Positions 35,887-47,320 of a stretch of 64,000 nt of DNA are shown in pieces. Source of the stretch: Byssochlamys sp. IMV 00236 (taxonomy: Eukaryota > Ascomycota > Eurotiomycetes > Eurotiales > Thermoascaceae); contig MSJH02000810.1 in NCBI GenBank assembly GCA_001931875.2, positions 186,001 to 250,000 of the forward strand, written 5' to 3'. The translations under genes were made by a program, and so were the position numbers. A model generated the notes under the pieces. The model made no database searches. It was not told the DNA's origin and saw nothing but the letters and a program-made list of their open reading frames with translations. Numbering within the stretch: position 1 is the first letter of the stretch; each line of letters opens with the position of its first letter.

Positions 35887-35916
35887 AATCAGGATATCAT
35901 CAAGGTAGACAGTAAA
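35887..35916 (-). mobile_element. Possible trace of an LTR-retrotransposon reverse transcriptase
   Basis: The minus strand reads FTVYLDDILI, the form of the catalytic YxDD motif in Gypsy-type reverse transcriptases, with a stop codon a few residues before it. The flanking frames do not extend the match convincingly, so this is at best a short, decayed fragment and may be chance. Confidence 0.25.
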
Positions 35917-36655
35917 CTAGTTCCGGAAATGTACGAAATAGATTATAATACAAATACTATAGTCTCCAAGAAGAGGATATAATCCCCCTTTCATAGGAAG
36001 AACCGACACCACCATCCACCTAGGTATAAATGTAAAGTAGAACGCGAGGATCGAGGGGGTCACGGAGCCAATTTTATACCCACGGAAAGCGTGGTACGGA
36101 CCTTCAATGAAAGTGAAGAGGACAAGCGCGGAGAGTTAAATTGTTCGAGATACGTGAATTGGATGCTTGATGTAACTTGACTGGTTGTAGGATTGTAGTG
36201 GGGGTATCTTAGAGAGGGTTGTGCCTTGCTGTTTAGGAATGGTGAATGTGCTATAGTTAGGGGAGGGAATAAAAGGTTGTGAAAGTAGAAGGGATATAGC
36301 TTCCTAGGACAGGGAATATTTGATTGATTTGCGGGGTAGGATTGTGAATGGGACTCTACGGTATGGAAAATTGATTTGCAAAGTTGGTGGATTTGATTGG
36401 TCCGATGTAGTGAAACCATAGCTTTCTTAGAATAGGGGGGAATGGATTGCTCGTAGAGACAGTGCATATATTCAGTACAACTCTATAGGTATCAATTCCG
36501 AAACAAAATGCTAATTAGAACAGCGAAAACGAATCGTGGAGGATCCATCAACTCCAACTGTAGAGATACAATTCAAGAAATCAGTAACATCATGGTGTCA
36601 TGCATCAAATTTCCATCTCTTCTCTTCCCACTTTTGTCTTTCTTTTCTTTCGTTT

Positions 36656-37765
36656 TCAAAAGGCCATTCTCTTGCCGATCTCGCTCTGCCAGCCTCTAGC
36701 TCTCTCGAATCCATTTGCACCGCTCTGGTAATCGAGCATGGCCTGGTAGACCTCCTCCTGGCTGTTCAGGACAAAAGGACCGTACTGGACAACTTTCTGG
36801 TCCAGAGGCTGACCAGCGACCAGGAAGATCCTCGCCTCTTCCTCCGCGTTATCAGGAATTGACATCTCGACATAGTCACCCTTCTGCTCGAAGACCACAT
36901 TGTGGAACTTCTTCACTGGGCGGGTCTGGTCCGAAGAACCGAAGATGGTTGTGCCATCAAGCGTGTAGGCGAATGCGTTCCATCCCTGAGGCAGAGGCTG
37001 CTTGACCTTTCCACCGGGACGGATGGTGATGTCGAAGATCCAAACGGGAGTGTAGGCCAGGTCCTGCACGGAGTCGACTCCGTGCGATTGACCGGAGATG
37101 ACCTTAATGGTGACTCGGCCATCGTCGACGTTCACAGTGGGGATCTCACCGGCACGCAGATCGCGGTAGCGGGGTTCGCACATCTTCAGCTTCTTGGGCA
37201 GATCGACCCACAACTGCATACCGACGTTGGGGCTTCCATCGGGGTTCTCATGAGGCATCTCCGCGTGCATGATACCTTTGCCGGCCGTCATGAACTGGAG
37301 GTCGCCCGGTCCAATAGTACCCTTGTTTCCAGCAAAGTCCTCGTGGTCAACACCGCCAGAAAGGAGATATGTGATGGTCTCTTGTCCACGATGAGGGTGA
37401 TCGGGGAAACCGGCACCAGTGCCAATGGTGAAGTGGTCGAGCATGAGGAAAGGACTGAAGTTGCGCAGCTTGGGAGTGCCGATGGAGCGGCGAACGCGAG
37501 CACCAGCACCCTCTCCGGTCTCAATGGCCTGGAAGGCCATGCGGATGGCTCGAGGAACCGACATGTCTGTTATGGGTAGGACGGTAACTGGGTGTTCAGG
37601 AATCAAAGTGGAATTGGAGATCTCAGTCGTTTTGACTCCGAGGTACTGTGTTAGTACTGCTGGGCTGTTCTGTTGTAGACGAGAGATCAGGTACTTGAAG
37701 GATCCGCTGGTATAGGAGAAGACGATTGCTATAATACAAATCAAGAATGACAGAATGAGCTTCAT
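36656..37765 (-). CDS. Pirin-family protein with hydrophobic N-terminal extension
   Basis: A bicupin, iron-binding protein; family members act as nuclear cofactors or as quercetin 2,3-dioxygenase-like enzymes. A single exon gives 369 aa. The pirin part starts near residue 68 (MSVPRAIRMAFQAIETGEGA). Metal ligands are visible: HPHRGQE (two His), then GKGIMHAEMP (His and Glu). GTIGPGDLQFMTAGKGIMHA and QLWVDLP are family signatures, and the second cupin ends in NSQEEVYQAMLDYQSG. The first 67 residues are extra: MKLILSFLICIIAIVFSY is a membrane anchor or signal sequence. Pirins are usually about 290-300 aa and start at the ATG at 37564, so the longer form may be a minor or mis-called start; no stop separates the two. 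Confidence 0.9.
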   Translation of the reverse strand: MKLILSFLICIIAIVFSYTSGSFKYLISRLQQNSPAVLTQYLGVKTTEISNSTLIPEHPVTVLPITDMSVPRAIRMAFQAIETGEGAGARVRRSIGTPKLRNFSPFLMLDHFTIGTGAGFPDHPHRGQETITYLLSGGVDHEDFAGNKGTIGPGDLQFMTAGKGIMHAEMPHENPDGSPNVGMQLWVDLPKKLKMCEPRYRDLRAGEIPTVNVDDGRVTIKVISGQSHGVDSVQDLAYTPVWIFDITIRPGGKVKQPLPQGWNAFAYTLDGTTIFGSSDQTRPVKKFHNVVFEQKGDYVEMSIPDNAEEEARIFLVAGQPLDQKVVQYGPFVLNSQEEVYQAMLDYQSGANGFERARGWQSEIGKRMAF

Positions 37766-38470
37766 GGGGTGGGAGCGGGGCTTTTTATACAAGGGGGAAG
37801 CCTCGGAGAGTGGAAGCTTCGCTGGTTTGGCCGGATTTCAGTCTTGCTGGCTGCTCTTAGCCTGGTCAGGTCCGGTCAGCGCTTTTAAATCGAGCAGAGA
37901 CATTGACTGCGAGCATGTTTGGGCGCCTCGAAGATTCTCCGTCAGCCATTATTAAATATTACTGATGCATTGGATTGCGCTTTGGCGGGCAGAAATGAAG
38001 TATTACAAAGATTCCTGTCAGCATCTCTAATGCCGGCGCTAAACCGGATATGGATCTGGATCAACGTCGCTCCGGTATTTTGTGTATTATTTCGGTCTGT
38101 TTCGGTACGCCCGTTTGTCAGCCATCTGGAGCCAAGCCGATTTGCGTATCCAGAGCGAAAGATGAATCGGCAATCATTATGCTGTAGTATCTGCAGGTTT
38201 AACCGCTTCTTACATCGGATATGTTACCAAGCATTCAGGCAATCAGAGATAGTAGCACATAGAATAGAGAATATGCATCAATCGTGTTCAAGGGTATTAC
38301 TCATACATCATCAACGACGGCTCTATCCGTCCCAGAGATGAGATGGTCTAATAGTGTTGTATGGTACATGATCAGAGAAAGTGGAGAGTAACCCCTTTTA
38401 TCAAAGCACATACACAGCATAACTTCGTAGTCGATCGTGACTTGAAAAAGAAGCAAATGGCCCAGGATCA
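37766..38470. other. Intergenic: pirin promoter / 3' end of Zn2Cys6 gene
   Basis: A 705-bp tandem gap. A 140-codon plus-strand frame (37919-38341) has no family resemblance and I do not call it. Confidence 0.5.
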
Positions 38471-41097
38471 TCATGCAAACCAGTCAGACACATCGCCCAT
38501 CGGAGGAGGCGGCCCATCTGCTTGTTGGACATCCATCTGGAACTCGCGCACGACTTGATCCCAGTCGGGCCAGCCGGACTCGGAATTGGAAATGTTTGAG
38601 CTCCGTATCGGATTGCCAAAGGCATCGTACGAAGCCAATGAGCCCATGGGTTGTTGGCTTGATGGAGTAGACACCGTAGGATTTGGTCCAGCCAACCACT
38701 CCGACCCCGAAAATATGTCATTAAATACGTCAGGAATCCCTTTTCTGAGATCGATTGCATTAAGAGAAGTATCCATCGTATTCCCCTGCTGGCCTGATCC
38801 CACGACGGAGACTGATGATCGTGCGGGACATGGTGGGCTCTCTACGTGATGCAATTGATCAGGGATATCGGGAAGCTCCCCGAAACCAGGACCCTGTCTG
38901 ATGGTAGAGATAGGTTGGACAATGGGCGGATGAGGACCGTATTGGGCTCGAAGCTGCTCTTGTTGCTGAGCCCTGAAGGCGGTTGCGCGTCTCATTAATC
39001 TCGAGAGGGGCCGCCACAGCATCCCCTTCTTTAACGTAGCTTCGGCCTCCCACTCTCTGTAAACGGAGTTTACCGCCATCCATGCCCGGTCGACGCCTGG
39101 ACACAGTGGACGGACGCACAACTCTGCCAGAAGGAAGGCAATGGCGTGCCACTGAATGTACGTCCGGAATAACCAGCTCCACTTGGACGTATTTTCGTTG
39201 TTCTCCAACAAATGAGCAAATTCAATGACCTCGATGGAGGTGACGAAGAGACGGTCTCTGGTCTCCATCGGTAAGCTGTGCCTATTGTCGTGTTTGGAGA
39301 GAGGGTGGTAAACAACCAGCCACAGCTTTGCTATAATGAGCCTTGAAATCGTCGCACATACCCAGAACAGAGGAACGTTCATGTCGCAGTGGCGAATATA
39401 GCGTTCTTCAAGGCGTTTGCTGAGTCCCTCGACCAGAGCCTCACGCTGCTCGACACTCAGTTCCCCTGCCCGACAACGTGCGCCAGGCGGTACGTAACTC
39501 AATCGGCGAACGGTGGCGTTCACTTCACAACGCACGAGAGTGAAGGTCATTTCGGTGCCACCAACGCGTTCTTCGGGGGGATCTTTCATGTCGGGGAAAA
39601 TATCGTCATCATTGATATTCAACGGAAGCCGAGTGTCAAAGAAGGCCTCATGCACCTGAGGATCTGTGCCATGGTCCTCAGATGAGCGTACATCCAAGAG
39701 GACGATGTGCCACCAGAGTCGCCGGCGCATCTCTGTCTCAAAGGGCTTCAGGCCGAAATTGGTACCATCACGATGCAGACCCAACCCTTGAGCCAGCCGC
39801 AGAACAACTGCAGTCATAGTCCAGACAAATCTCGTATCGTCGTGCCTCCGCACGCAGATCAGAAAGAGGACTGCGGCTTGTAGGAGCATCAGATTCTGGG
39901 AATTTACAAGACCCGCCCTTGCCAACGACTGCTCAACAGCAAATCGATATCGATGGAGGAGAGTATCCCGGTCTTCTCCCAGCTGCGAGCTGCACTGCTG
40001 TGGGGTCATGCTGATGACGGCTGAAAAATAAATTGAGAAGAGAAGAGCTTCCGTATTCTTATCGAGTAATTCTGCGTTAGTCGATGCCTCGATGACAATC
40101 GCGCGAAGGCTTGGTTGATGTAGTATCGTGATCAATGGAGCTACATTCTCCTGATAGAATCTCCACAGCACAAAAAGCTGCGTTGGGGTCGGGTAGTAGT
40201 TGCGAAGCGTATGCGCCAGGGAGGCATAGCCGAATAGAAAGCCGTCATGAGCACCTGAATTCATAGAGTCTTGCGGCGATGGATAGTCTTCCTCCTCGCC
40301 GGACGATGGGTCGAGTATGTCCTGCATTTCCTCAATCTAGCACGGTCAGCGACTCAACATCCGGGTTGCAGGGAAGTTCCCTTGGGCTCAAGGTGGTAAT
40401 GAGCAAGGGCAATTAGATAATGTATCATATTACCTACCTCATCTCCCAGGCTCGCCCAAAGCCTATTGCTGACATATCGGCTCTTTCCTTCATCTATCAC
40501 GAGGCGACCCAGCTCGTGTTCTGTGTTATGAGGCAATAGAGATTTGGGATCTCTATCCAAGAAGGGTGGACAAGTTCCCAGCCTGCCTTCTCTGGGCGGA
40601 GTTTCTTTTTTCTGACCATCGCTAGTCGGAACTGGAGGATCCTTGAAGGATATTGGTGTACTGGCCTGCTCTGCGGTGCTTGCTCCTAGGCTTTCCACTA
40701 CGCCTTCTAGACGTCTCAGGCGCGCCAACAGCTCCGCATCTTGGGGGCGCTTTGGTTTTCGAGGCGCACGTCCCGGTCCGGGGAAGACACATTCGATGCC
40801 TGCTTTCACACAATTCGAGCACGGGTCTCTCTTACTGCATCGTACCTTTCTTCGACGACAAGTGATGCAGCTGCGCTGGTTGAGCTGGGCATGCTCACCC
40901 TGTGGCGACGGCTGCGCCTGGGTGTCAGTGGTCGGTGAGGGGAAATGAGCTTGCTGGGCAGATGCGCCGGCCGCATTGCTGTTGATTCGAGGCAAGGAGC
41001 TATTTTGCGACTGTCGATCTCCAGGAGCCCGGTTGGTAGTCTGGGGAGACTGGTTTAACGGAGAATTCAGACTGGAACTCGCGGTGCTGGATGCCAT
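38471..41097 (-). CDS. Zn2Cys6 transcription factor with fungal TF middle domain
   Basis: Exons 40438-41097 and 38471-40336 give 841 aa. The first 70 residues are Ser/Gln/Pro-rich. The zinc cluster is complete: C77, C80, C87, C93, C96 and C103 (CX2CX6CX5CX2CX6C), with the basic stretch RRRKVRCSKRDPC, then a coiled coil (DAELLARLRRLEGVVESLG). The Fungal_trans domain (about 270-520) has YYPTPTQLFVLWRFYQENV, LLQAAVLFLICVRRHDDTRF, VLRLAQGLGLHRDG and EMRRRLWWHIVLLD, the last being the classic motif of this class. The C-terminus is Gln/Pro-rich with acidic end. A typical nuclear activator size and order; its targets cannot be named. It is tandem with the pirin gene, with no sign of a link in function. 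Confidence 0.92.
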
Positions 41098-43233
41098 GGC
41101 AGATCAGAATTCAAGCTCGACGCGTCCGTGCGAAACATTGTTCACCCAACCGCATCGAAGAACAGACACCGGATCAGCAGTCAGGAAGATCAACAGCTCT
41201 GCCTGTGTGTCATCGGCAAGGTATATAACTGACTAGTTAATAGTTTTTCTGACGACGGAGATCTGGGTCCAATGCGGCGGCTGAAAAAGCCAAGAACTCG
41301 GGGATAATAATTATGGTTCCAGTGGGGTCCGAAAGCGATACGAGTAACGAAGGAGAGTATTTAATTAATTAATACTCGAGAGCAGCGGCTTCGAGCGATC
41401 CCTTTAGAAGCTGGTAAAAGCTTCTAGGGCTGCCGGTTGAGTCAAACGTCCGGTCGATCACTCTGCGTCGAGCTCTGAAGTTGGTGTTGTGCCCTTCAGT
41501 TTCCGCCATTTAACCCATTTAACGTCTACTCGTAATCTGTTTCGCGAACGCCACTGTGCAGGAATCAAAGAATCAAACTGCCTGTTGGCCATGGGATGCC
41601 CTAACCTTGGGGCCAGAACATATTGAATCTGAGCCATCCACCGCATCGGCAAGCTTCGACCGCTGACGTCGAGTGAAAGCTAAACGAGTTTTGCTCTAGA
41701 ATACTAATAGTAGTATCGGACTTGCAATACACTCATACAGTAATATTCTCTTCCTCTTCCCCGATTCCTCATAGCGCTAACGGACAAGGCTGATTTGCAG
41801 CATCCCTGCCATTGTTCTATTTGTTTCCTTATCTGATCGTCCAGCTGTGATTACGACATAGAACGCTGCAGCCTGGAGAAATACTTAATGTCGCACCGCT
41901 AGTGAGATCCAGACACGGAGCTGGTGAGTCATTGAACTCTGCGCATCGGAGAACCAGCAGCATCGTCGATATATGTAGTTAACTCAGAAGAAAGTATTGT
42001 TACAGTAGCGTTGGCTTAAAGATAGATTCTACACTGAAGAGGATCCGAGGACAAGGATCGGTGCCTCGCCATCGACCTCTCGGGCATACTGGATTCGACG
42101 TCGGACATGGGATGCGGGATAATAATAAATATGTATTACTTTGATTGCGCTTAAGATCGGCTCCGATCCCCAAGTCAAGCCAGCCGCTTCTTCTTTCCTT
42201 TTCCACATGACAATCTCAAAACTGAATTACATGGAACCAGAAATGCAGCTTCATCTGCAATACTGCCCTGTCTCCCATTTTAGACGTGACATAGTTACCT
42301 GGGATCACTAATGATGACCATTTACGACTACCTATTATTGTTGTAGAAGCACGCTAGTGGGACAGTGTCTTGCGATCCAGGAACCATATGTTACAAAAAT
42401 CTCTTAATTAGTAGTACACACAATAGATAATCCATAGTTAGTTAATGTGGGAGGTCTGATAATCTGTCTTGTCACTTGGCATGCCACTTGGCTCCGTCTG
42501 CTTTTTTTTCATTGGTTTCTTCATTTTAGTCTTGAAAAAAGATGAGGCTGGTTATACTTATTACTGCAACACTATCAATTAAATATCAATAACATGCCTC
42601 TCTTAGATGAGGTACGAAAGCCACTCGTCAAAGTACGTCTCAGTTCAACTGATTTCTGCAATTAAGTATAGGAAGTAAGTTCGCCAATGCACTGGGCACA
42701 GGCTGATAACCTCCATTCAACAATGGTTAGTAGGCGGCCGAAAATGGCTACTTCTACGGCCGTATTTACGGAGTATGTACAAGGCTATCTAATTCCGAGA
42801 CTAGTTCAAATTGGTTTCTCATCATCAGTATAGACATCCAGACTTCAGGAGGAGGCTGGTTTTGGCCATCTCCTTCGTTAGCATGTTCTCCGACTGCAAC
42901 TCTTTCCCGCTGCTATTCTTCCTTCCATCAGTATCACTGGCTTACGTGTCGAATATGGGTCGGCCTTGTTAACCCCATCCTTAGACTCCGATCTCTACAA
43001 ACATTATTCGATTTTTATACATACACTCCTTTAGGCATATACCTATTCAGAGAAAGTTCGGTTTTGATTTACGAGGGACGTTTGGATCTTATGGATGCAA
43101 GGAAAAGAATGTTGTTTTGGAAATTGGTTATTGTGTTTCGACAGGTCCTTTCTTCTCTCAACCCATTGTAAAAAATCAATGATTGTGGAAACATCTTGTG
43201 GTTGGAATTATTAGGGACTAGCAAAAAAGCATA
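41098..43233. other. 2.1-kb intergenic region
   Basis: This is the promoter side of the Zn2Cys6 gene followed by AT-rich sequence up to the Clr5-ankyrin remnant. A small AT-rich inverted repeat lies at 41355-41377 and a TACGGAGTA motif at 42767-42775. No gene is supported. Confidence 0.5.
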
Positions 43234-45929
43234 TCAAGAACAAGAACAAGAAAAATCTTTACGCCGCATATGCCTTCCAGAGACACATCGGAATTGTGGG
43301 AGATCACCACGTCCACGATAGGCCAGCAAAAATCTTCCTATGGCTAGGTGGCCATTTTCCAGTGCCAACTCCGCTGCTCGTATTTTCATGGTTTCAAACT
43401 CTTCCGTGTATGGATGATATCTTAAAAGGAGATATAGAGTATCGAGCCTGCCGTTTTTGGCGGCGCCTTCGATGGCGTTTCGTCCCTGCTCGATGACGTA
43501 TACTCCAGCTTGAATCAGCCTCATCACAATGCGAACATTGCCCCGGTGCGCGGCCCCTTGCAAGGCAGTGACTCCGCCAAAATGTGCGGCTGGCGCGTTG
43601 ACATCTGCACCATGAGCGAGCAGGAATTCTGTGAGCTGCACGAAACCTGAGCTCGCAGCCTCTTGGAGAGCTGTTCGGCCCTGCTGTGGGCTGGGCAGGC
43701 CATTGACATTAGCGCCGTGATGCACCAAGAGTCTTGTCATAGCCAGATGGCCCTCTGACACCGCCATCTGCAACGCGGTCTTTCCTCCATTCTTGGCCGC
43801 CGGTGCGTTGATATCAGCGCCATTTTCTAGCAGCAACCGGACGACATCAATATTCTCTTTGTCCAGAGAAGAATTACATTTTTCAACCGCAGCTTGAAGG
43901 GCCGTAACGCTGAGAGGAGAATTGGTTTCCCAGCGGTGATTTACGGTAGCGCCTGCAGAAAGTAGGAACTTGACCACTCTGTAGTTATATTTACATTCTT
44001 CGACTGCAAATCGAAGGACCGATATCTCCGATGGAGAGGGTGGGATACGTTCAACAGCTGCTCCTGCTTTGAGCAAAAGTTCCAGAAAAGGCACGTCGCA
44101 TCTCCCGCTTTTCAAGGCTAGCATAATGACCCGACTTTTCGCGATGGGATCTGATGATATGATATCAGGTTCTTTGTCGAGAAAAAGCTGGAGAATCTCC
44201 TGGTCAGATATCGAGGCTGCAGCTTCAACTGCCGAGATTCGATCCTTACTGGCTCGTTCGGCCTTTTTGCTCCAAACGTCCATAGTGTCTTAACCACAGA
44301 CTTGCGGCCGTATTCAGTTGCCGCCTCAAGGCAGTGCGTCCTCCAGACGGATAAGGTTTGCCATTGACGTCTGCTCCGTAGTTTGACAATAATTGCACCA
44401 GGCCTTCACTGCCGTATTGGAACGAAGCCCGTAGGAGAGGTATGCGTTTTGTGCGAGCGCAAACCCCCTTCGACATCGTCTGGTTTGGATTCATATATCT
44501 GTCCACAAGGTAATCAGGATTTCGCTTATCAGGCTGATAGCCCGGGAGAGAATCAATATCCGCGCCCGCAGCTAGTTATAGGAAGCTTGACTATCTTGGC
44601 GTTTTGGGGGTCACTGCATGCTATTTGTAGAGCTGAACCTTAACTGTTGGTTGTAAAGAGTCCGGATTCGCCTTTGAGTCAAGAAGGAGTTGTACCAAGC
44701 GCAGCAAGTTGCAGAAGCGTCAGTCGAGCAGACCCTTGCACGAGATTAACATGAGCTCTGAGCTCTAAATTGAAAAGGCGTACAGCATCAAGTTGATCAA
44801 GACACAGCCCGTAAAATTGTTCTACGAGAGCACGGTCATAATCTTCATATTCCCACCATCCATGAAGCCGTTCTAAGGTAAAGCGGAGCTCTTCAGCAAT
44901 TTCTTCGCTCATAGAACTGGAGATATGCTGAATATGGCTGTCCCCATCGGCAGATGTTGGCGTACCAGCAGACGCTAGCTAGTCCAGGAACACAATGTTC
45001 CAAAGTGGCATGCCCGAGATCGAAAGATGTTGCAGCTGGCGACTCACCCCTGGGTACAGTACGCCGATGGCAGCTCTGTGATCATTGTGACTTGGGCGCT
45101 GGCCTCCTGGCTGCGGTGATTTCTGGGCATGGGCCCCCTCGTGGTGTTGCAGTAAGTTATGCAGCGACGGAAGAGACACACCACAGCAGGAAAAATCGCG
45201 CATGAAGTTTGCTTCGATCTTAGGTAGATTTAGTCCTGGAAGTTCGTACTTGAATGCGAGACTGTCCCCAATGGCCGGCTGGAACAGAGTTGACGCGTCA
45301 AGATTCGGAATATCCATGCTCGGGGATTGGAGCCGGTTGATTGCAATAACATCGGAGGAATCATTGGAAACTGCACCGCTTATTCCTGATGGTGGCGTAC
45401 CCACGATGACCCCCTCTGGCGTCTTGGGATCTGAATGAATAGCGGATGAGCATATAAACCAGACTATCCTGAAGCAGGATCGAGAAGGGAGTCATAATGA
45501 ATACGAACCCGAATTCCCTATCCCCACATACTGCGACGTCAATGTAACATGACGAGATGTCTCCTTTCTGACCTTCGATTCAGGGACAAGTCTGCCGTCT
45601 AGCGAAACTGGGCCGGGATCTTTCCCATCTCGTTTTCGCTTCTCGCGACGACGTGCAATAAATTTCCACCTTTCGTCGCTCGAGTTCTTTTTGAACCCCC
45701 ACTGTTTGAACTGCCGACCATACTGATACTTGCTGAGACAACAAAAACTTAGTTTAACATGGGACGAACAACTTTGTGGGGGCAACAAAACTGACTTTTG
45801 GTGGAAACCGTGCTTCTGGGACATATAGTCTCGTATGCGTTCCGCAGTCCATCGCTGTTCTAGCCATAAGAACTTGAGCTCATCGCGGTGTTTCTGCCAT
45901 TCGGCCTCGTTCTCTTTGGTTCGAGCCAT
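43234..45929 (-). pseudogene. Decayed Clr5-domain / ankyrin-repeat gene carrying an Sfp1-like insert
   Basis: The 5' part is well formed: 45796-45929, 45509-45732 and an exon from 45430 join in frame. It starts MARTKENEAEWQKHRDELKF and completes a Clr5 DNA-binding-type domain (KYQYGRQFKQWGFKKN). Exon 3 then runs through a segment copied from the Sfp1-type gene (45067-45229). Further down, ankyrin text appears in changing frames: LQLAAL, then LVQLLLDSKANPDSL, then ALQIACSDPQNAKIVKL, then LAAGADIDSLPGYQPDKRNP to GGRTAL, then EAATEYGRKSVVKTLW. The last 349 codons (43234-44283) are one open frame with about six ankyrin repeats (GKTALQMAVSEGHLAMTRLL and others). At least four frame breaks cannot be introns. 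A short ankyrin protein from 44283 could still be made. Confidence 0.75.
45067..45229 (-). repeat. Copy A of a 163-bp duplicated coding segment
   Basis: This is an ungapped match to 52518-52680, with about ten mismatches by hand alignment (about 94% identity). It lies in the Clr5-ankyrin pseudogene and reads [19 protein letters not shown], then [15 protein letters not shown]. Orientation and reading frame are the same as in copy B. Confidence 0.95.
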
Positions 45930-47320
45930 GAGCTCTCCTGTTCATTTGATGATTCCTCTCCTCTCGGATCCGGCTCTCCATGATGCCTTTATATCGCATC
46001 AGGTTCCTCTAGAATGTCCAGATTGCCTTTCTGGCAGCTCGCAGCCTTGTCTCGCTCTGCGCTCTTTCTAATCTCGACGAATAACAGCTGAGAACGTAGC
46101 GCCAACACTCGATCCGGACGTGTCTGCTTATTGGTCGAGGCCATTTTAGCACATTTCATGATTAGATCCTTGCCATTATGTGTTTCTTCTTCTTTGCTTT
46201 TTCTTGCCCAGACCGCAATTCTGGGGCGTCTGACATTACCCCTTTTCTTGTCGTTCTCGTCTTGCATCTCGTGGCTAATGTAGGTTTCATAAATCATCCC
46301 TAAATGGACAGCATCATGCCATCAAAGTAGTGATAAACTCCTGAAAACACGGGCTTCTAAACATAAACCCCGGTTCTTGCACTCCTGGTGTGTCTGGAGG
46401 CTTCGAAACAGTTCCCGTGTGCAGGTCCTTTTTTGGGGAACCAGCCATCACGTGCATGGTCCTTCTTGAATACGTCTCGAATAATGTCAGCTTCCAATAG
46501 TCTAGCCCCAATATAATGCCAATGCAAAAATACACAAAGCCACAGCGACATTGTCAAGAAGAGATGAGTTGAGTATCTAGATGGAGATGAAATGATATAG
46601 CGATGAGCTATGAAATGGGGTGAAAATATCTAGATTGGTCCATCATTAAGCTTTCTTTGCCTAAGAATATTACCTTTACTATTCAATCAAATCCTAAATT
46701 GAATATAAAATCGCATCATTCTTTTTACCCTTTGCTAGCCCGCAAAGGGCGAGCACAAATTAACTAACCATACCAACGGATCCGTGATCTCGATATCGTG
46801 AAAAGGAAAAACGACCTCCGACGTCAACCGGTCAAAAGGACAGAAACGACTAAAAACACACAGGAGATAGTAGAAGAGAAAAACAGATACATAAGGATAA
46901 AAGGGGTGGAAATTTGGCACCGCGAAAACAGGGGGAATATGGTTTGCTGGAAAACAACCAGTCGCCGTGAAATTTCAATCAGCAGAGATAGAGATACTCG
47001 AGTCCAGCCTTCTCTAATCCCCTCCCTCCACGTACCCTTCTCTCCCCAGTCTGCATCTCTCGCCAGTCTCTCTGGACACGGACACATAGAAGCACGCGGC
47101 ACTCCATCCACCCATAGATAAGTCCTAGACCAAAACTAAGGCCTTTCTTTCCCAGCCTAACTGCACAGTCCAATATGAAAATAAGAGTGAAACAGACGGG
47201 AGATGACACACGGTGAAGAGGATGCAGTTAGCCATCACGCTTTTTTAACTGCGGCTTCGGAGACTGCTGCAGATTAATTTTTGCAACGGTTAAAGCCATC
47301 GAATGATGGCGCCCATCCGC
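45930..47320. other. 1.4-kb intergenic region
   Basis: The stretch lies between the Clr5-ankyrin start and the stop of the PWWP gene. Short frames on both strands overlap and match nothing. The last 500 bp are probably the PWWP 3' UTR and flank. Confidence 0.5.

Larger units (their letters stand above)
34456..36655. other. AT-rich region with repeats and possible retroelement trace
   Basis: A 2.2-kb stretch. It holds a (GACA)6 tract and, on the minus strand, a short reverse-transcriptase-like motif at 35887-35916, in an area of broken frames. The frame 36060-36467 (135 codons, minus) has odd Ser/Pro/Thr-rich composition and no family. The 150 bp before the pirin stop are CT-rich and probably its 3' UTR. 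Confidence 0.45.

Noticed and set aside
36060..36467. 135-codon minus-strand ORF
   Set aside because: The composition (Ser, Pro, Thr, Asn) reflects a purine-rich strand; no domain, no splice or promoter support.
41355..41377. AT-rich inverted repeat (GAGTATT...AATACTC)
   Set aside because: Short arms around a TTAA-rich core; expected in AT-rich DNA and not near a start codon in a telling position.
43234..44283. Treating the ankyrin ORF as a complete independent gene
   Set aside because: The sequence just upstream continues ankyrin repeats in other frames and leads back to a Clr5 head, so a decayed larger gene explains more. Independent use is kept only as a possibility.
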